Below are positions 1-7,458 of a DNA stretch of 10,000 nucleotides, in pieces. The translations under genes and the position numbers were made by a program. Positions within the stretch are counted from its first letter, which is position 1; the number at the start of each line of letters is the position of its first letter. The notes under the pieces are model-generated. The model worked only from the letters and a program-made list of their open reading frames with translations. It made no database searches and was not told the origin of the DNA. Source of the DNA: Rheinheimera sp. Its GTDB lineage: Bacteria; Pseudomonadota; Gammaproteobacteria; Enterobacterales; Alteromonadaceae. The stretch lies in the NCBI RefSeq assembly GCF_020217005.1, contig NZ_JAIWOI010000025.1:1-10000 (forward strand). Reading direction: 5' to 3'.

Positions 1-1773
1 GAGGCAGATCAGACAGATCTGGCGCAGCAGAAAGATATTAGTGTAGGCGTATTACAAACAGCCAGTTTTTGCGCGGAACTGCAACAGCAATTTCCGAATG
101 TTAAAATTAAAGTCTTTGATACAGTGGATCAGATGATTGAAGCTGTCTTAAAAAAGCAACTCTTTGGCTTTTTAGCTTCAGAGGTAGTAGTTCGCAACAG
201 ATTGGCGCAGAGCAATAGTCAGGAGTTGTTTAAAGAGTTCCCGGGTATTCGTTACGAATCGGCGGTTTATTCACTTATCCGTCCGGATGACAACAGGTTG
301 TATCAGAGCATTCAGCAAGGTTTTTCTCAAATCAGTCTTGATGAAATGATTGAGATTGAAAGACGTTGGTTGGGTAAAGAGGCTGGAGGGTATTTTCAGA
401 AGTTCCGCGATAAAGTTCCACTGACCCTGGCTGAGCGCGAGTGGCTTAATCAGCATCAGCAGATTAGAGTCGGTGTGATGAGTAACTGGAGGCCTATTGA
501 GTTCACCGATGAAAATGGCAAGACTCAAGGGATCACCTCAGATGTACTGGAACTTTTAAATCAACGTTTAGAAGTGCAGTTTGTGCCACAAGCCTATGAC
601 GATTGGACACTTTTACTGGAGGATTTTAAAGCCGGAAAATTGCAAATGGTAGCGAACATTTCTGATTTGCCGGAGCGGCGTAGTTTCAGCGCATTCAGTC
701 TGGATTACTGGACTTTACAATGGATACTGATAGGGAAACACGATGCGAAATTTGAGGCTAGGGTTGCTCAAATGCCAAGCCAGCGTATTAGCATCATGCG
801 TGATTATCAGTTTATGCAACAATTCAAAAAAGATTTTCCTCAGCATCAGGTGATTGCTGTGGATAGTTTAGAAGAAGGGTTGGAGTTGGTTGCCTCTGGT
901 CAGGCAGATTTTGCTTTGGATACTGTGGTGGCTTCTGGCATTGCAATACGAGATCCTCGCTATGTTAATCTGCGGGCTTATCTGCCAACAGATTTACCTG
1001 TGTATCCTTCCTATTTTGGCGTGCACAAAGAGCTTCCGGAATTATTAGTGATAGTGAATAAAGGCCTTAAGACCATCAATGATGCCGACAGAAAAAGCTT
1101 GCTGGATAAGTGGCTGAATCTAGAAATCAAACAAGGGCTGGATCAGAGCAGAGTGGTCACCTTGGTGTTGCAAATAGCTGGCCTGTCATTGATCGTGATT
1201 GTTGGCTTCTTAATCTGGAACTTCTCCTTGCGCCGTGAAGTGAATCTGCGCCGAAAAGTGGAAGAGAAAATGCGTTTTATGGCAGGGCATGATGACTTAA
1301 CTCAATTACCCAACCGCAGCCTATTGATTGAGCGCCTGCAAACCGCTTTACATCAACATGCCAGACATAATGAGATGTTGGCGCTGATGTTTATCGATTT
1401 AGACGGTTTTAAGCAAGTTAATGATCAATACGGTCATGATCTGGGGGATGAAATGCTGGTTAAATTGTCCGCTATTTTGAGTCATTGCGTTCGTAAAACC
1501 GACACTGTAGCCCGGTTTGGTGGCGATGAGTTTGTAATTTTATTGACGGGCTTAGTAGATAGAGATGATGCTGCTATAGTGGCAGAAAAGATCTTACTCT
1601 ACTTGCAGGAACCACTGGCCTTATCGGTTTGTCAGGCCAGCGTAGGCGCCAGTATAGGCATTGCAATTTATCCTCATGACGGTACAGATGCTGCGACTTT
1701 GTTAAAGTCTGCTGACAAACTGATGTATCAGGTAAAACAGCAGGGCAAAAGCCAGTATCGTTTCAGCCGATAG
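1..1773 (+). CDS. Periplasmic-sensor diguanylate cyclase (SBP_bac_3 - TM - GGDEF), 5' end missing
   Basis: The frame is open from base 1, so the ATG at 124 is internal and the true start lies left of the window; 590 residues are visible. Residues about 12-135 look like the distal part of one family-3 solute-binding domain, and about 154-375 form a second, complete one (begins QIRVGVMSNWRPIEF). A hydrophobic membrane span follows at about 385-410, a short charged linker, then a GGDEF domain (about 428-590, opening HDDLTQLPNRS). The catalytic motif is an intact GGDEF at 507-511, a metal-binding Asp sits in FIDLDGF (about 466), and RKTD at 498-501, five residues before GGDEF, fits the product-inhibition I-site. 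Inferred role: periplasmic ligand sensing coupled to cyclic di-GMP synthesis at the inner membrane. No EAL domain follows. The ligand cannot be told. It is separated from aspS by its own 133-bp gap, so it is probably not co-transcribed. Confidence 0.9.
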   Translation, partial: EADQTDLAQQKDISVGVLQTASFCAELQQQFPNVKIKVFDTVDQMIEAVLKKQLFGFLASEVVVRNRLAQSNSQELFKEFPGIRYESAVYSLIRPDDNRLYQSIQQGFSQISLDEMIEIERRWLGKEAGGYFQKFRDKVPLTLAEREWLNQHQQIRVGVMSNWRPIEFTDENGKTQGITSDVLELLNQRLEVQFVPQAYDDWTLLLEDFKAGKLQMVANISDLPERRSFSAFSLDYWTLQWILIGKHDAKFEARVAQMPSQRISIMRDYQFMQQFKKDFPQHQVIAVDSLEEGLELVASGQADFALDTVVASGIAIRDPRYVNLRAYLPTDLPVYPSYFGVHKELPELLVIVNKGLKTINDADRKSLLDKWLNLEIKQGLDQSRVVTLVLQIAGLSLIVIVGFLIWNFSLRREVNLRRKVEEKMRFMAGHDDLTQLPNRSLLIERLQTALHQHARHNEMLALMFIDLDGFKQVNDQYGHDLGDEMLVKLSAILSHCVRKTDTVARFGGDEFVILLTGLVDRDDAAIVAEKILLYLQEPLALSVCQASVGASIGIAIYPHDGTDAATLLKSADKLMYQVKQQGKSQYRFSR

Positions 1774-1828
1774 ACACATCCAGAGCAAATAAAATTTAAT
1801 TCAGCCTCATCAACTGGCTTTAAGGGCA

Positions 1829-1856
1829 GTGACATTAATCGTCTTTTCTATATAAT
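1829..1856 (+). promoter_or_regulatory. Probable sigma-70 promoter of aspS
   Basis: GTGACA (1829-1834, five of six to the -35 consensus) lies 16 bp before a perfect TATAAT (1851-1856). Transcription would start near 1863, giving a leader of about 44 nt. An AAAGGA ribosome binding site at 1894-1899 lies 7 nt before the aspS ATG. The bases 1774-1828 between the previous gene and this promoter show no strong terminator. Confidence 0.7.
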
Positions 1857-1906
1857 TAGCGCTCATTTTCGCAGGCAGATTAAAGTTCGACTGAAAGGAT
1901 AAGTTA

Positions 1907-3682
1907 ATGCGTAGCCATTATTGCGGTTCATTAAAGGCAGAAAACATTGGTCAACAGGTGTCATTGTGTGGGTGGGTGAATCGCCGCCGTGACTTAGGTG
2001 GTTTGATTTTTATTGACCTGCGCGACCGCGAAGGCCTGGTTCAAGTGTTTTTTGATCCCGATTTAACTGACTTATTCACCCAAGCCGCTGATTTACGCAA
2101 CGAATATTGCGTACAGATAACTGGTACGGTGCGCGCGCGTCCAGAGTCTCAGGTCAATGCTGAGATGGCTACAGGTGAAGTGGAAGTGTACGCATCCAGT
2201 CTGACTATTTTGAATAAATCAGCGCCTATTCCGCTGGATCCAAACCAGAACAACAGCGAAGAACAACGTTTAAAATACCGTTACATTGATTTACGCCGTC
2301 CTTTGATGAGCGACCGTTTAAAGTTCCGCGCTAAAGTAACCAGTTTTGTCCGTAATTTTATGGACAGCCAGGGCTTCCTGGATGTGGAAACTCCAATTCT
2401 GACCAAAGCGACCCCTGAGGGCGCCCGTGACTATTTAGTGCCAAGCCGCACTCACAAAGGTCAGTTCTTCGCGTTGCCACAATCACCTCAGCTGTTTAAA
2501 CAATTGCTGATGATGGCGGGTTTAGACCGTTATTACCAAATCGTAAAATGTTTCCGCGACGAAGACTTACGTGCTGACCGCCAACCGGAATTCACTCAGA
2601 TTGATATCGAAACCTCATTCATGACTTCTGAGCAAGTGATGGAAGTCACGGAACAGATGGTGCACCAAATGTTCCTTCAGCTGTTGAATGTCGATTTAGG
2701 CAAAATGCCACGCATGACCTACAACGAAGCCATGCGTTTATACGGTTCAGACAAACCGGATCTGCGTAACCCTATGCAGTTTGTTGACGTCGCCGATTTA
2801 GTAAAAGACGTCGAATTCAAAGTATTCTCTGGCCCGGCCAATGATAAAAAAGGCCGCGTGGTCGCGTTAAAAGTGCCAGGCGCCGCAGAGAAAGTCTCGC
2901 GCAAAGACATCGACAATTACACTGCTTTTGTAGGTATTTACGGTGCTAAAGGCCTAGCCTGGTTAAAAGTGAACGACATCAATGCCGGCGCTGAAGGTAT
3001 TCAGTCACCTGTAGCCAAGTTCTTAACGCCTGAAATTATCAGTGAAATTTTAAAACGCACTGAAGCTGCCACTGGCGACTTAATTTTCTTCGGCGCAGAC
3101 AGCTATAAAGTAGTGTGTGAAGCTATGGGCGCTTTGCGTCTGAAGTTAGGCGAAGATTTAGGTTTAACAGTGCCGGGCTGGAAACCACTGTGGGTTGTCG
3201 ATTTCCCAATGTTTGAAGAAAACGATGATGGTAGTTTCTCCGCTGTGCACCACCCATTCACTTCGCCTTTGGACACTGCAGAATTCCTGGCGACCGAAAT
3301 GGACAAGCTGGATCACAGAGCCCTGTTGTCCAACGCCTATGATATGGTGTTAAACGGTACTGAGTTAGGTGGTGGTTCTGTACGGATCCATACGCCGGAT
3401 GTGCAGGCTAAAGTATTCCAGTTGCTGGGTATCAGTGATGAAGAGGCGGCTGAGAAGTTTGGTTTCTTGTTGGAGGCTTTACGTTATGGTGCACCTCCAC
3501 ATGCAGGTTTAGCTTTTGGTTTAGACCGTCTGGTGATGCTGATGACGGGCGCGAGCTCAATCCGTGACGTGATGGCGTTCCCAAAAACTGCCACTGCAGC
3601 TTGTCCGCTGACAGATGCACCAGGCGAAGCTAATCCGGCTCAACTGGCCGAGTTGGGCATTCAGGTGGTGAAAAAGCAATAA
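1907..3682 (+). CDS. aspS: Aspartyl-tRNA synthetase, bacterial type
   Basis: Class II aminoacyl-tRNA synthetase that charges tRNA-Asp with aspartate in the cytoplasm. The 591-residue product has the usual bacterial length and layout: N-terminal OB-fold anticodon-binding domain (about 1-105, containing [20 protein letters not shown]), catalytic core with motif 1 around residues 155-165 ([10 protein letters not shown]), motif 2 at 216-233 ([18 protein letters not shown], including the ATP-contacting Arg217), the bacterial GAD insertion domain at about 285-415, then GGGSVRIH and motif 3 with GLDRL at 538-542. The C-terminus ([13 protein letters not shown]) is typical of bacterial AspRS. The ATG at 1907 is supported by AAAGGA 7 nt upstream and by the conserved opening MRSHYCGSL. 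It has its own promoter and a strong downstream terminator. Nothing is truncated or missing. Confidence 0.98.
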   Translation: MRSHYCGSLKAENIGQQVSLCGWVNRRRDLGGLIFIDLRDREGLVQVFFDPDLTDLFTQAADLRNEYCVQITGTVRARPESQVNAEMATGEVEVYASSLTILNKSAPIPLDPNQNNSEEQRLKYRYIDLRRPLMSDRLKFRAKVTSFVRNFMDSQGFLDVETPILTKATPEGARDYLVPSRTHKGQFFALPQSPQLFKQLLMMAGLDRYYQIVKCFRDEDLRADRQPEFTQIDIETSFMTSEQVMEVTEQMVHQMFLQLLNVDLGKMPRMTYNEAMRLYGSDKPDLRNPMQFVDVADLVKDVEFKVFSGPANDKKGRVVALKVPGAAEKVSRKDIDNYTAFVGIYGAKGLAWLKVNDINAGAEGIQSPVAKFLTPEIISEILKRTEAATGDLIFFGADSYKVVCEAMGALRLKLGEDLGLTVPGWKPLWVVDFPMFEENDDGSFSAVHHPFTSPLDTAEFLATEMDKLDHRALLSNAYDMVLNGTELGGGSVRIHTPDVQAKVFQLLGISDEEAAEKFGFLLEALRYGAPPHAGLAFGLDRLVMLMTGASSIRDVMAFPKTATAACPLTDAPGEANPAQLAELGIQVVKKQ

Positions 3683-3732
3683 GTCCTGATGTAGGACTTT
3701 TGAAGGTACAGAGCGCTGAGCACAGCACTCTG
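3681..3732 (+). other. Two stem-loops at the aspS mRNA 3' end
   Basis: AAGTCCT (3681-3687, overlapping the aspS stop codon) pairs perfectly with AGGACTT (3693-3699) around a 5-nt loop and is followed by two more T. Just downstream CAGAGCGCTG (3709-3718) pairs with CAGCACTCTG (3723-3732) around a 4-nt loop with one internal mismatch. Neither has a good U-tract, so they look like 3'-UTR structures ahead of the real terminator rather than terminators themselves. Confidence 0.5.
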
Positions 3733-3758
3733 ATCTGTGATTGACATTTAACTATCTG

Positions 3759-3783
3759 GAAGCGGCTTTTGCCGCTTCTTTTT
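3759..3783 (+). terminator. Intrinsic terminator of aspS
   Basis: A perfect 8-bp GC-rich stem, GAAGCGGC (3759-3766) and GCCGCTTC (3771-3778), closes a TTTT loop and is followed directly by five T (3779-3783). It ends only 3 nt before the GGAG (3787-3790) that serves yebC. Its position also argues against starting yebC at any codon upstream of 3784. Confidence 0.85.
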
Positions 3784-3797
3784 CATGGAGTATGCAC

Positions 3798-4538
3798 ATG
3801 GCTGGTCATAGTAAATGGGCTAACATGAAGCACCGTAAGGCTCGTCAGGATGCCAAACGAGTGAAAATTTTTACCAAACTTATTCGTGAGCTGACGGTGT
3901 CTGCCCGTATCAGTGCTGATGTGGATGCCAATCCACGTTTACGCACTGCAGTGGCCAAAGCGCTGCTAAATAATATGACGCGGGATGCGATAGACAGAGC
4001 GATCAAACGTGGTGCTGGTGAGCAGGATGGCAGTAACTACGAAGAGCTGGTGTACGAAGGTTATGGTCCTTGTGGCGTTGCCATAGTAGTGGAAACCCTG
4101 ACGGACAACCACAAACGTACTGTAGCTGATGTGCGTAGTGCTTTTACCAAATACGGAAATATGGGCACCGCTGGCTCTGTTAGCTATTTATTCAGTAAAA
4201 AAGGCATGATTTCTTTTGCGCCCGGATTATCAGAAGATCAAGTACTGGACATCGCACTAGAGGCTGGCGCTGAAGACGTGGTTAGTCATGAGGACGGCAG
4301 CATTGAAGTGATCACCAGTCCGGACAGTTTTAACGATGTACGTGAGGCGTTGGAGGCTGCAAAACTTGTCGCGGATGATGCTGAAATCACTATGGTTCCC
4401 TCTGTAAAAGCCGAAGTAGATGCAGAACATGTGGTGAAGTTTTTTAAACTGATCGACATGCTGGAAGACTTCGATGATGTACAAAACGTCTATCACAATG
4501 CCGACATTGCCGATGACGTGATGGCGTTAGTGCCTTAA
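3798..4538 (+). CDS. yebC: YebC/TACO1-family translation or transcription regulator
   Basis: The product is 246 residues, the usual length for YebC, and opens with the family hallmark [20 protein letters not shown], followed by [10 protein letters not shown] and the conserved [14 protein letters not shown] segment near residues 110-125. The family is annotated as a DNA-binding regulator, while work on the mitochondrial relative TACO1 and bacterial YebC points to a ribosome-associated role in translating difficult stretches; which applies here cannot be told from sequence. The frame extends upstream to a TTG at 3741, but that start would translate through the aspS terminator and add 19 residues absent from the family. 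ATG 3798 has GGAG at 3787-3790 with 7-nt spacing; the in-frame ATG at 3792 would be too close to it. The stop overlaps the ruvC start (TAATG), suggesting translational coupling. Confidence 0.95.
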   Translation: MAGHSKWANMKHRKARQDAKRVKIFTKLIRELTVSARISADVDANPRLRTAVAKALLNNMTRDAIDRAIKRGAGEQDGSNYEELVYEGYGPCGVAIVVETLTDNHKRTVADVRSAFTKYGNMGTAGSVSYLFSKKGMISFAPGLSEDQVLDIALEAGAEDVVSHEDGSIEVITSPDSFNDVREALEAAKLVADDAEITMVPSVKAEVDAEHVVKFFKLIDMLEDFDDVQNVYHNADIADDVMALVP

Positions 4539-5059
4539 TGGCTATTATCCTGGGTATAGACCCCGGCAGCCGTTTAACTGGCTACGGGGTAGTGCGCCAG
4601 ACTGGCCAGAAATTTGAATACATTGCCAGTGGTTGTATTCGTCTGACGCTAAACGATATACCTGATCGGTTAAAGCAAATATTTGATGGTGTCAGCGAAA
4701 TTATTCAGCAAACCCAGCCTGATGTATTTGCGATAGAGCAGGTTTTTATGGCACGAAACCCTGACTCGGCGTTAAAGCTCGGGCAAGCTCGTGGTGCTGC
4801 GATAGTGGCGGCGAAAAATGCTGGGCTTGAAGTGTTTGAATATTCGGCCCGTCAAGTGAAACAAGCTGTAGTAGGTACTGGTGCTGCAGATAAAACTCAG
4901 GTGCAGCATATGATCCGCACCTTGTTAAAATTGCCCGGCAATCCACAAGCCGATGCTGCCGATGCCCTTGCCGTGGCTATGTGTCACGGGCATACTCACC
5001 AAAGTTTATTGCATATGGCAGGACAGGCTACCAAAACAGTAAGGGGCCGCCTGCGCTGA
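4538..5059 (+). CDS. ruvC: Holliday junction resolvase RuvC
   Basis: Dimeric RNase H-fold endonuclease that makes symmetrical nicks in Holliday junctions during recombinational repair, working with RuvAB. The 173-residue protein has the usual length. All four catalytic acidic residues are visible: Asp8 in [14 protein letters not shown], Glu67 in AIEQVF, and Asp139 and Asp142 in [11 protein letters not shown]. The opening [10 protein letters not shown] is typical. Its ATG overlaps the yebC stop by one base, so the two genes are almost certainly co-transcribed and coupled; the gap to ruvA is 27 bp. Unlike in E. coli, where ruvC and ruvAB are separate transcription units, the three ruv genes are contiguous here. 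There is no sign of damage. Confidence 0.98.
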   Translation: MAIILGIDPGSRLTGYGVVRQTGQKFEYIASGCIRLTLNDIPDRLKQIFDGVSEIIQQTQPDVFAIEQVFMARNPDSALKLGQARGAAIVAAKNAGLEVFEYSARQVKQAVVGTGAADKTQVQHMIRTLLKLPGNPQADAADALAVAMCHGHTHQSLLHMAGQATKTVRGRLR

Positions 5060-5086
5060 TTTATCTGTATTCCGGAGCTTTTGACT

Positions 5087-5710
5087 GTGATTGGATTATT
5101 ACGTGGTGTTATTTTAGAAAAACAGGCGCCGGATTTATTAATTGACGTGGCTGGTGTTGGCTATGAAGTGCAGTTGCCATTAACCAGTTTCTACAAATTG
5201 CCTGACGTCGGCAAAGAAGCTGTGATTTACACTCATTTTGTGGTGCGGGAAGATGCGCAGCTTTTATATGGCTTTCATACCAGTACAGAGCGGGCTTTGT
5301 TTCGTCAACTGATTAAAGCCAATGGCATAGGGCCTAAGTTAGCTCTGACTATTTTATCTGGCCTTTCGGCTCAGCAGTTTGTCCGTTGTGTGCAACATGA
5401 CGATATCAGTACCCTGGTTAAACTGCCTGGTGTAGGTAAAAAGACGGCAGAACGCTTATTGATAGAGATGCGTGATAGGTTAAAAGACTGGGGGCTGAAT
5501 ATTAGTACTCCGGTGACTGACCACTTAGTGCTTGCCGGCGACGAAGTGGATTCGTTTGAACTGGTTGAAAGTGCTGAACAGGATGCAATCAGTGCGTTAG
5601 TGGCTCTGGGTTATAGCCAGTTGCAGGCCAGCAAAGCAGTACAAAAAGTGAAACAGGCCGATATGAGCAGCGAGCAGCTAATCAAGCTGGCGTTGCGCAG
5701 TATGATTTAA
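5087..5710 (+). CDS. ruvA: Holliday junction DNA-binding protein RuvA
   Basis: RuvA binds the four-way junction as a tetramer and loads the RuvB motors. The 207-residue product shows the N-terminal OB-fold (opening [13 protein letters not shown]), the acidic pin residues Glu55-Asp56 in FVVRED, two helix-hairpin-helix motifs (about 75-93, [15 protein letters not shown]; about 110-129, [17 protein letters not shown]), and a mobile C-terminal domain (about 163-207) that contacts RuvB. The start is set at GTG 5087 because family members begin MIG and because GGAG at 5074-5077 lies 9 nt away. A TTG at 5081 in the same frame would give two extra residues and sit only 3 nt from that ribosome binding site. 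No LexA box (CTG-N10-CAG) is visible just upstream. Confidence 0.96.
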   Translation: MIGLLRGVILEKQAPDLLIDVAGVGYEVQLPLTSFYKLPDVGKEAVIYTHFVVREDAQLLYGFHTSTERALFRQLIKANGIGPKLALTILSGLSAQQFVRCVQHDDISTLVKLPGVGKKTAERLLIEMRDRLKDWGLNISTPVTDHLVLAGDEVDSFELVESAEQDAISALVALGYSQLQASKAVQKVKQADMSSEQLIKLALRSMI

Positions 5711-5733
5711 CGCAGATTTAATCAGGATTTCCC

Positions 5734-6744
5734 ATGATAGAAGCCGATCGTCTGATCGATACCAAAGCCAGTCGCGAAGATGAGCTGATTGACCGCGCCA
5801 TAAGGCCAAAATCTCTGGCGGATTACACAGGTCAACCTCATGTCAAAGAGCAAATGGCGATCTTTATCGAGGCAGCCAGGGGGCGGGGTGAGCCTTTGGA
5901 CCACTTGTTGATCTTTGGCCCCCCTGGTTTAGGGAAAACCACCCTGGCTATGGTGGTCGCCAATGAAATGGGGGTCAATATTAAAAACACCTCAGGTCCT
6001 GTGCTGGAAAAGGCTGGTGATTTAGCGGCGCTTCTGACTAATCTGGAGCCCAACGATGTGCTTTTTATCGATGAAATCCACCGTTTAAGTCCTGTGGTTG
6101 AAGAGATTTTATATCCGGCAATGGAAGATTATCAGTTGGATATTATGATCGGCGAGGGGCCTGCAGCGCGCTCTATCAAGCTTGAACTCCCCCCTTTTAC
6201 CTTGATAGGCGCTACCACCAGAGCCGGGGCTTTAACATCACCACTGCGAGACAGGTTTGGCATAGTACAGCGGCTTGAGTTTTATAAAACTGAAGAGCTG
6301 GCACAAATCATTTTACGTTCTGCTCATTACCTGAATTTAGAACTTGAATTACCCGCTGCTACTGAAATAGCAAGGCGCTCACGCGGTACCCCCAGAATCG
6401 CCAACCGCCTTTTAAGGCGAGTTCGTGATTATGCTCAGGTCAAATCTGCGGGGCTGGTTCCTGTCGATATAGCTTCTGCTGCTTTGCATATGGTGGACGT
6501 AGATGCCAGTGGGTTTGACTATATGGACCGCAAATTGATGCTATCCATTATTGAAAAGTTTGGTGGTGGTCCTGTAGGACTGGATAATCTGGCTGCAGCG
6601 ATAGGCGAAGAAAAAGAAACCATTGAAGATGTAATCGAACCTTTTTTAATTCAACAAGGTTTTATCCAACGTACCCCACGAGGCCGTATCGTCTCGCCAG
6701 CCGCCTACAAACACTTTGGTTTTGATTTACCTGAATCGAATTAA
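5734..6744 (+). CDS. ruvB: Holliday junction branch migration ATPase RuvB
   Basis: Hexameric AAA+ DNA motor that drives branch migration of RuvA-bound junctions. At 336 residues it equals the E. coli length. Visible motifs are Walker [10 protein letters not shown] at 62-70, Walker B LFIDE at 110-114, sensor 1 GATTRAG at 159-165, the arginine finger Arg174 in PLRDRFG, sensor 2 within RGTPRIANR at 217-225, and a C-terminal winged-helix domain from about 255 ([12 protein letters not shown] to [15 protein letters not shown]). AGGA at 5724-5727 lies 6 nt before ATG 5734. The 23-bp gap to ruvA supports one yebC-ruvC-ruvA-ruvB transcript. The gene is followed by the repeat-rich gap; no classical terminator with a U-tract follows it directly. 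Confidence 0.98.
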   Translation: MIEADRLIDTKASREDELIDRAIRPKSLADYTGQPHVKEQMAIFIEAARGRGEPLDHLLIFGPPGLGKTTLAMVVANEMGVNIKNTSGPVLEKAGDLAALLTNLEPNDVLFIDEIHRLSPVVEEILYPAMEDYQLDIMIGEGPAARSIKLELPPFTLIGATTRAGALTSPLRDRFGIVQRLEFYKTEELAQIILRSAHYLNLELELPAATEIARRSRGTPRIANRLLRRVRDYAQVKSAGLVPVDIASAALHMVDVDASGFDYMDRKLMLSIIEKFGGGPVGLDNLAAAIGEEKETIEDVIEPFLIQQGFIQRTPRGRIVSPAAYKHFGFDLPESN

Positions 6745-6771
6745 GTAATGATCGAAAATCAATTTACACAC

Positions 6772-6792
6772 AAATTCGTCAGGAACGAATTT
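6772..6792 (+). other. Hairpin 27 bp after ruvB
   Basis: AAATTCGT (6772-6779) and ACGAATTT (6785-6792) form a perfect 8-bp stem around a CAGGA loop. The right arm belongs to the first 69-bp repeat unit, while the left arm lies mostly outside it, so this hairpin occurs only once. It is AT-rich and lacks a separate U-tract; it may protect the 3' end of the ruv mRNA or act as a weak terminator, but that is inference. Confidence 0.4.
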
Positions 6793-7000
6793 GAACAGCT
6801 TCAGCTGGCCTGATAAGGCGAGGGCAAGGATAGCCCGAGTAAAAACGTCAGGAACGAATTTGAACAGCTTCAGCTGGCCTGATAAAGCGAGGGCAAGGAT
6901 AGCCCGAGTAAAAACGTCAGGAACGAATTTGAACAGCTTCAGCTGGCCTGATAAGGCGAGGGGCAAGGATAGCCCGAGTAAAAACGTCAGGAACGAATTT
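6778..7000 (+). repeat. 69-bp direct tandem repeats, three full copies plus a 15-bp partial
   Basis: Unit 1 is 6778-6846 (69 bp), unit 2 is 6847-6915 (69 bp), unit 3 is 6916-6985 (70 bp), and 6986-7000 repeats the first 15 bases, GTCAGGAACGAATTT. The units are nearly identical: unit 2 has one G-to-A change in GATAAGGCG, and unit 3 carries one extra G in the GAGGGGC run. Each unit contains short complementary arms, GCCT/AGGC around GATA (broken by the change in unit 2) and GGGC/GCCC around AAGGATA. Because 69 is a multiple of three, both strands show repetitive open frames, but these lack ribosome binding sites and the extra G breaks the plus-strand frame, so a coding role is unlikely. Confidence 0.95.
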
Positions 7001-7045
7001 CACTCACATCGTCCATGATGTTCGCCTTCGGCAGCTTAAGCTGTG

Positions 7046-7277
7046 AAAAACAGCTATCCTACTGTTTTTTGAACATCGGAGTGCAACGACGATGGCCCGT
7101 AGGGCGAAGCCGGAATTAGCATTGCCAACAGTTTGGCAATGCACGGCTGAGCGCCAGTGGCTCTGTCCACTGGCCGGATGGAACCATGTGGGAAGGCAAA
7201 AAATCGTCTGGAGCGATTTTTTACACGGGAGCGAAGCGACGGTGGCCCGACCGGGCATTTTGCAGGAAAGCAAAATG
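7046..7277. repeat. Array of perfect stem-loops, mosaic intergenic element
   Basis: Five inverted repeats follow one another. (1) AAAAACAG 7046-7053 with CTGTTTTT 7062-7069. (2) GCATTGCCAA 7119-7128 with TTGGCAATGC 7133-7142, itself enclosed by AGCCG 7108-7112 and CGGCT 7144-7148. (3) GCCAGTGG 7153-7160 with CCACTGGC 7167-7174. (4) AAAAAATCG 7198-7206 with CGATTTTTT 7214-7222. (5) CATTTTGC 7256-7263 with GCAAAATG 7270-7277. The stems are 8-10 bp, perfect and unrelated in sequence. Linkers are partly repeated: 7078-7105 closely matches 7228-7256 (GGAG, CGACG, TGGCCCG and GGGC shared). A 12-bp palindrome, CAGCTTAAGCTG, lies just before at 7032-7043. This resembles the mosaic REP/BIME type of intergenic repeat; family membership is not known. 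Bases 7001-7031 show nothing recognisable. Confidence 0.75.
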
Positions 7278-7278
7278 T

Positions 7279-7305
7279 AAAAAAAAGCCCGCTAAATTAG
7301 CGGGC
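7279..7305 (-). terminator. Intrinsic terminator for a minus-strand transcript
   Basis: On the minus strand a GC-rich inverted repeat, GCCCGCTAA/TTAGCGGGC (7287-7305; the realistic hairpin is a 7-bp GCCCGCT/AGCGGGC stem with a 5-nt loop), is followed directly by eight T (complement of A 7279-7286). On the plus strand no U-tract follows, so the element is directional. No minus-strand protein gene is present to use it, which points to a non-coding transcript. Confidence 0.8.
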
Positions 7306-7452
7306 GAATGCAACAAGTTGAAGTAAATCTTCAAAATCCAGGGAACATGTTGAGAAGCAACACGACCATCTTCAAACAGACAATCACATCACCATGTATT
7401 CATCACTAAAGTCGGGCACAGGGGCCGCAACCTTTGCGCTAGCTCAGAACAC
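7279..7452 (-). ncRNA. Candidate structured small RNA, about 174 nt
   Basis: The interval lies between an rRNA-type promoter (7459-7487, minus) and a strong minus-strand intrinsic terminator (7279-7305), giving a predicted transcript from about 7452 down to about 7279. Near its 3' end, TTGAAG (7334-7329) pairs with CTTCAA (7323-7318) around ATTTA, and that hairpin is enclosed by CAACA (7352-7348) and TGTTG (7315-7311). I do not recognise 6S, 4.5S, tmRNA, RNase P, 5S rRNA or a tRNA in it, and no boxA-like rRNA leader signal is clear. It contains only tiny reading frames (for example 12 codons at 7369-7331) without ribosome binding sites. It could be a new trans-acting RNA, or a stranded rRNA leader joined to a terminator after loss of an rrn operon. 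It runs opposite to ruvB and ybgC. Confidence 0.5.
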
Positions 7453-7458
7453 GGGCGC

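Noticed and set aside
271..528. Minus-strand open frame inside the diguanylate cyclase gene
   Set aside because: It lies wholly inside a well-supported plus-strand coding region and encodes nothing recognisable; the same holds for short antisense frames inside aspS, yebC, ruvC and ruvB.
6727..7018. Open frames of 75 (plus) and 79 (minus) codons with a 23-residue repeat across the tandem array
   Set aside because: They arise because the 69-bp unit is a multiple of three and lacks stops; no ribosome binding site, and an extra G in unit 3 breaks the plus-strand frame without any sign of selection against it.
7004..7280. Overlapping open frames of 89 codons (minus) and 62 codons (plus)
   Set aside because: Both are made of inverted-repeat arms and low-complexity linkers, have no recognisable domain and no ribosome binding site; stem-loops read as frames on both strands.
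7021..7305. CRISPR array or integron attC sites
   Set aside because: The recurring parts are not regular direct repeats with constant spacers, and the hairpins lack attC-like paired core boxes and any neighbouring integrase or cas gene.
7331..7369. 12-codon minus-strand frame, MVVLLLNMFPGF, as a leader peptide
   Set aside because: Leu-rich, but no ribosome binding site and its 3' part lies in the nested hairpin; too short to claim.
7279..7452. Start of an rRNA operon or a tRNA gene behind the P1-like promoter
   Set aside because: No 16S, 5S or tRNA features (no T-loop, no acceptor stem pairing) appear before the terminator; retained only as an unidentified RNA or rrn relic.
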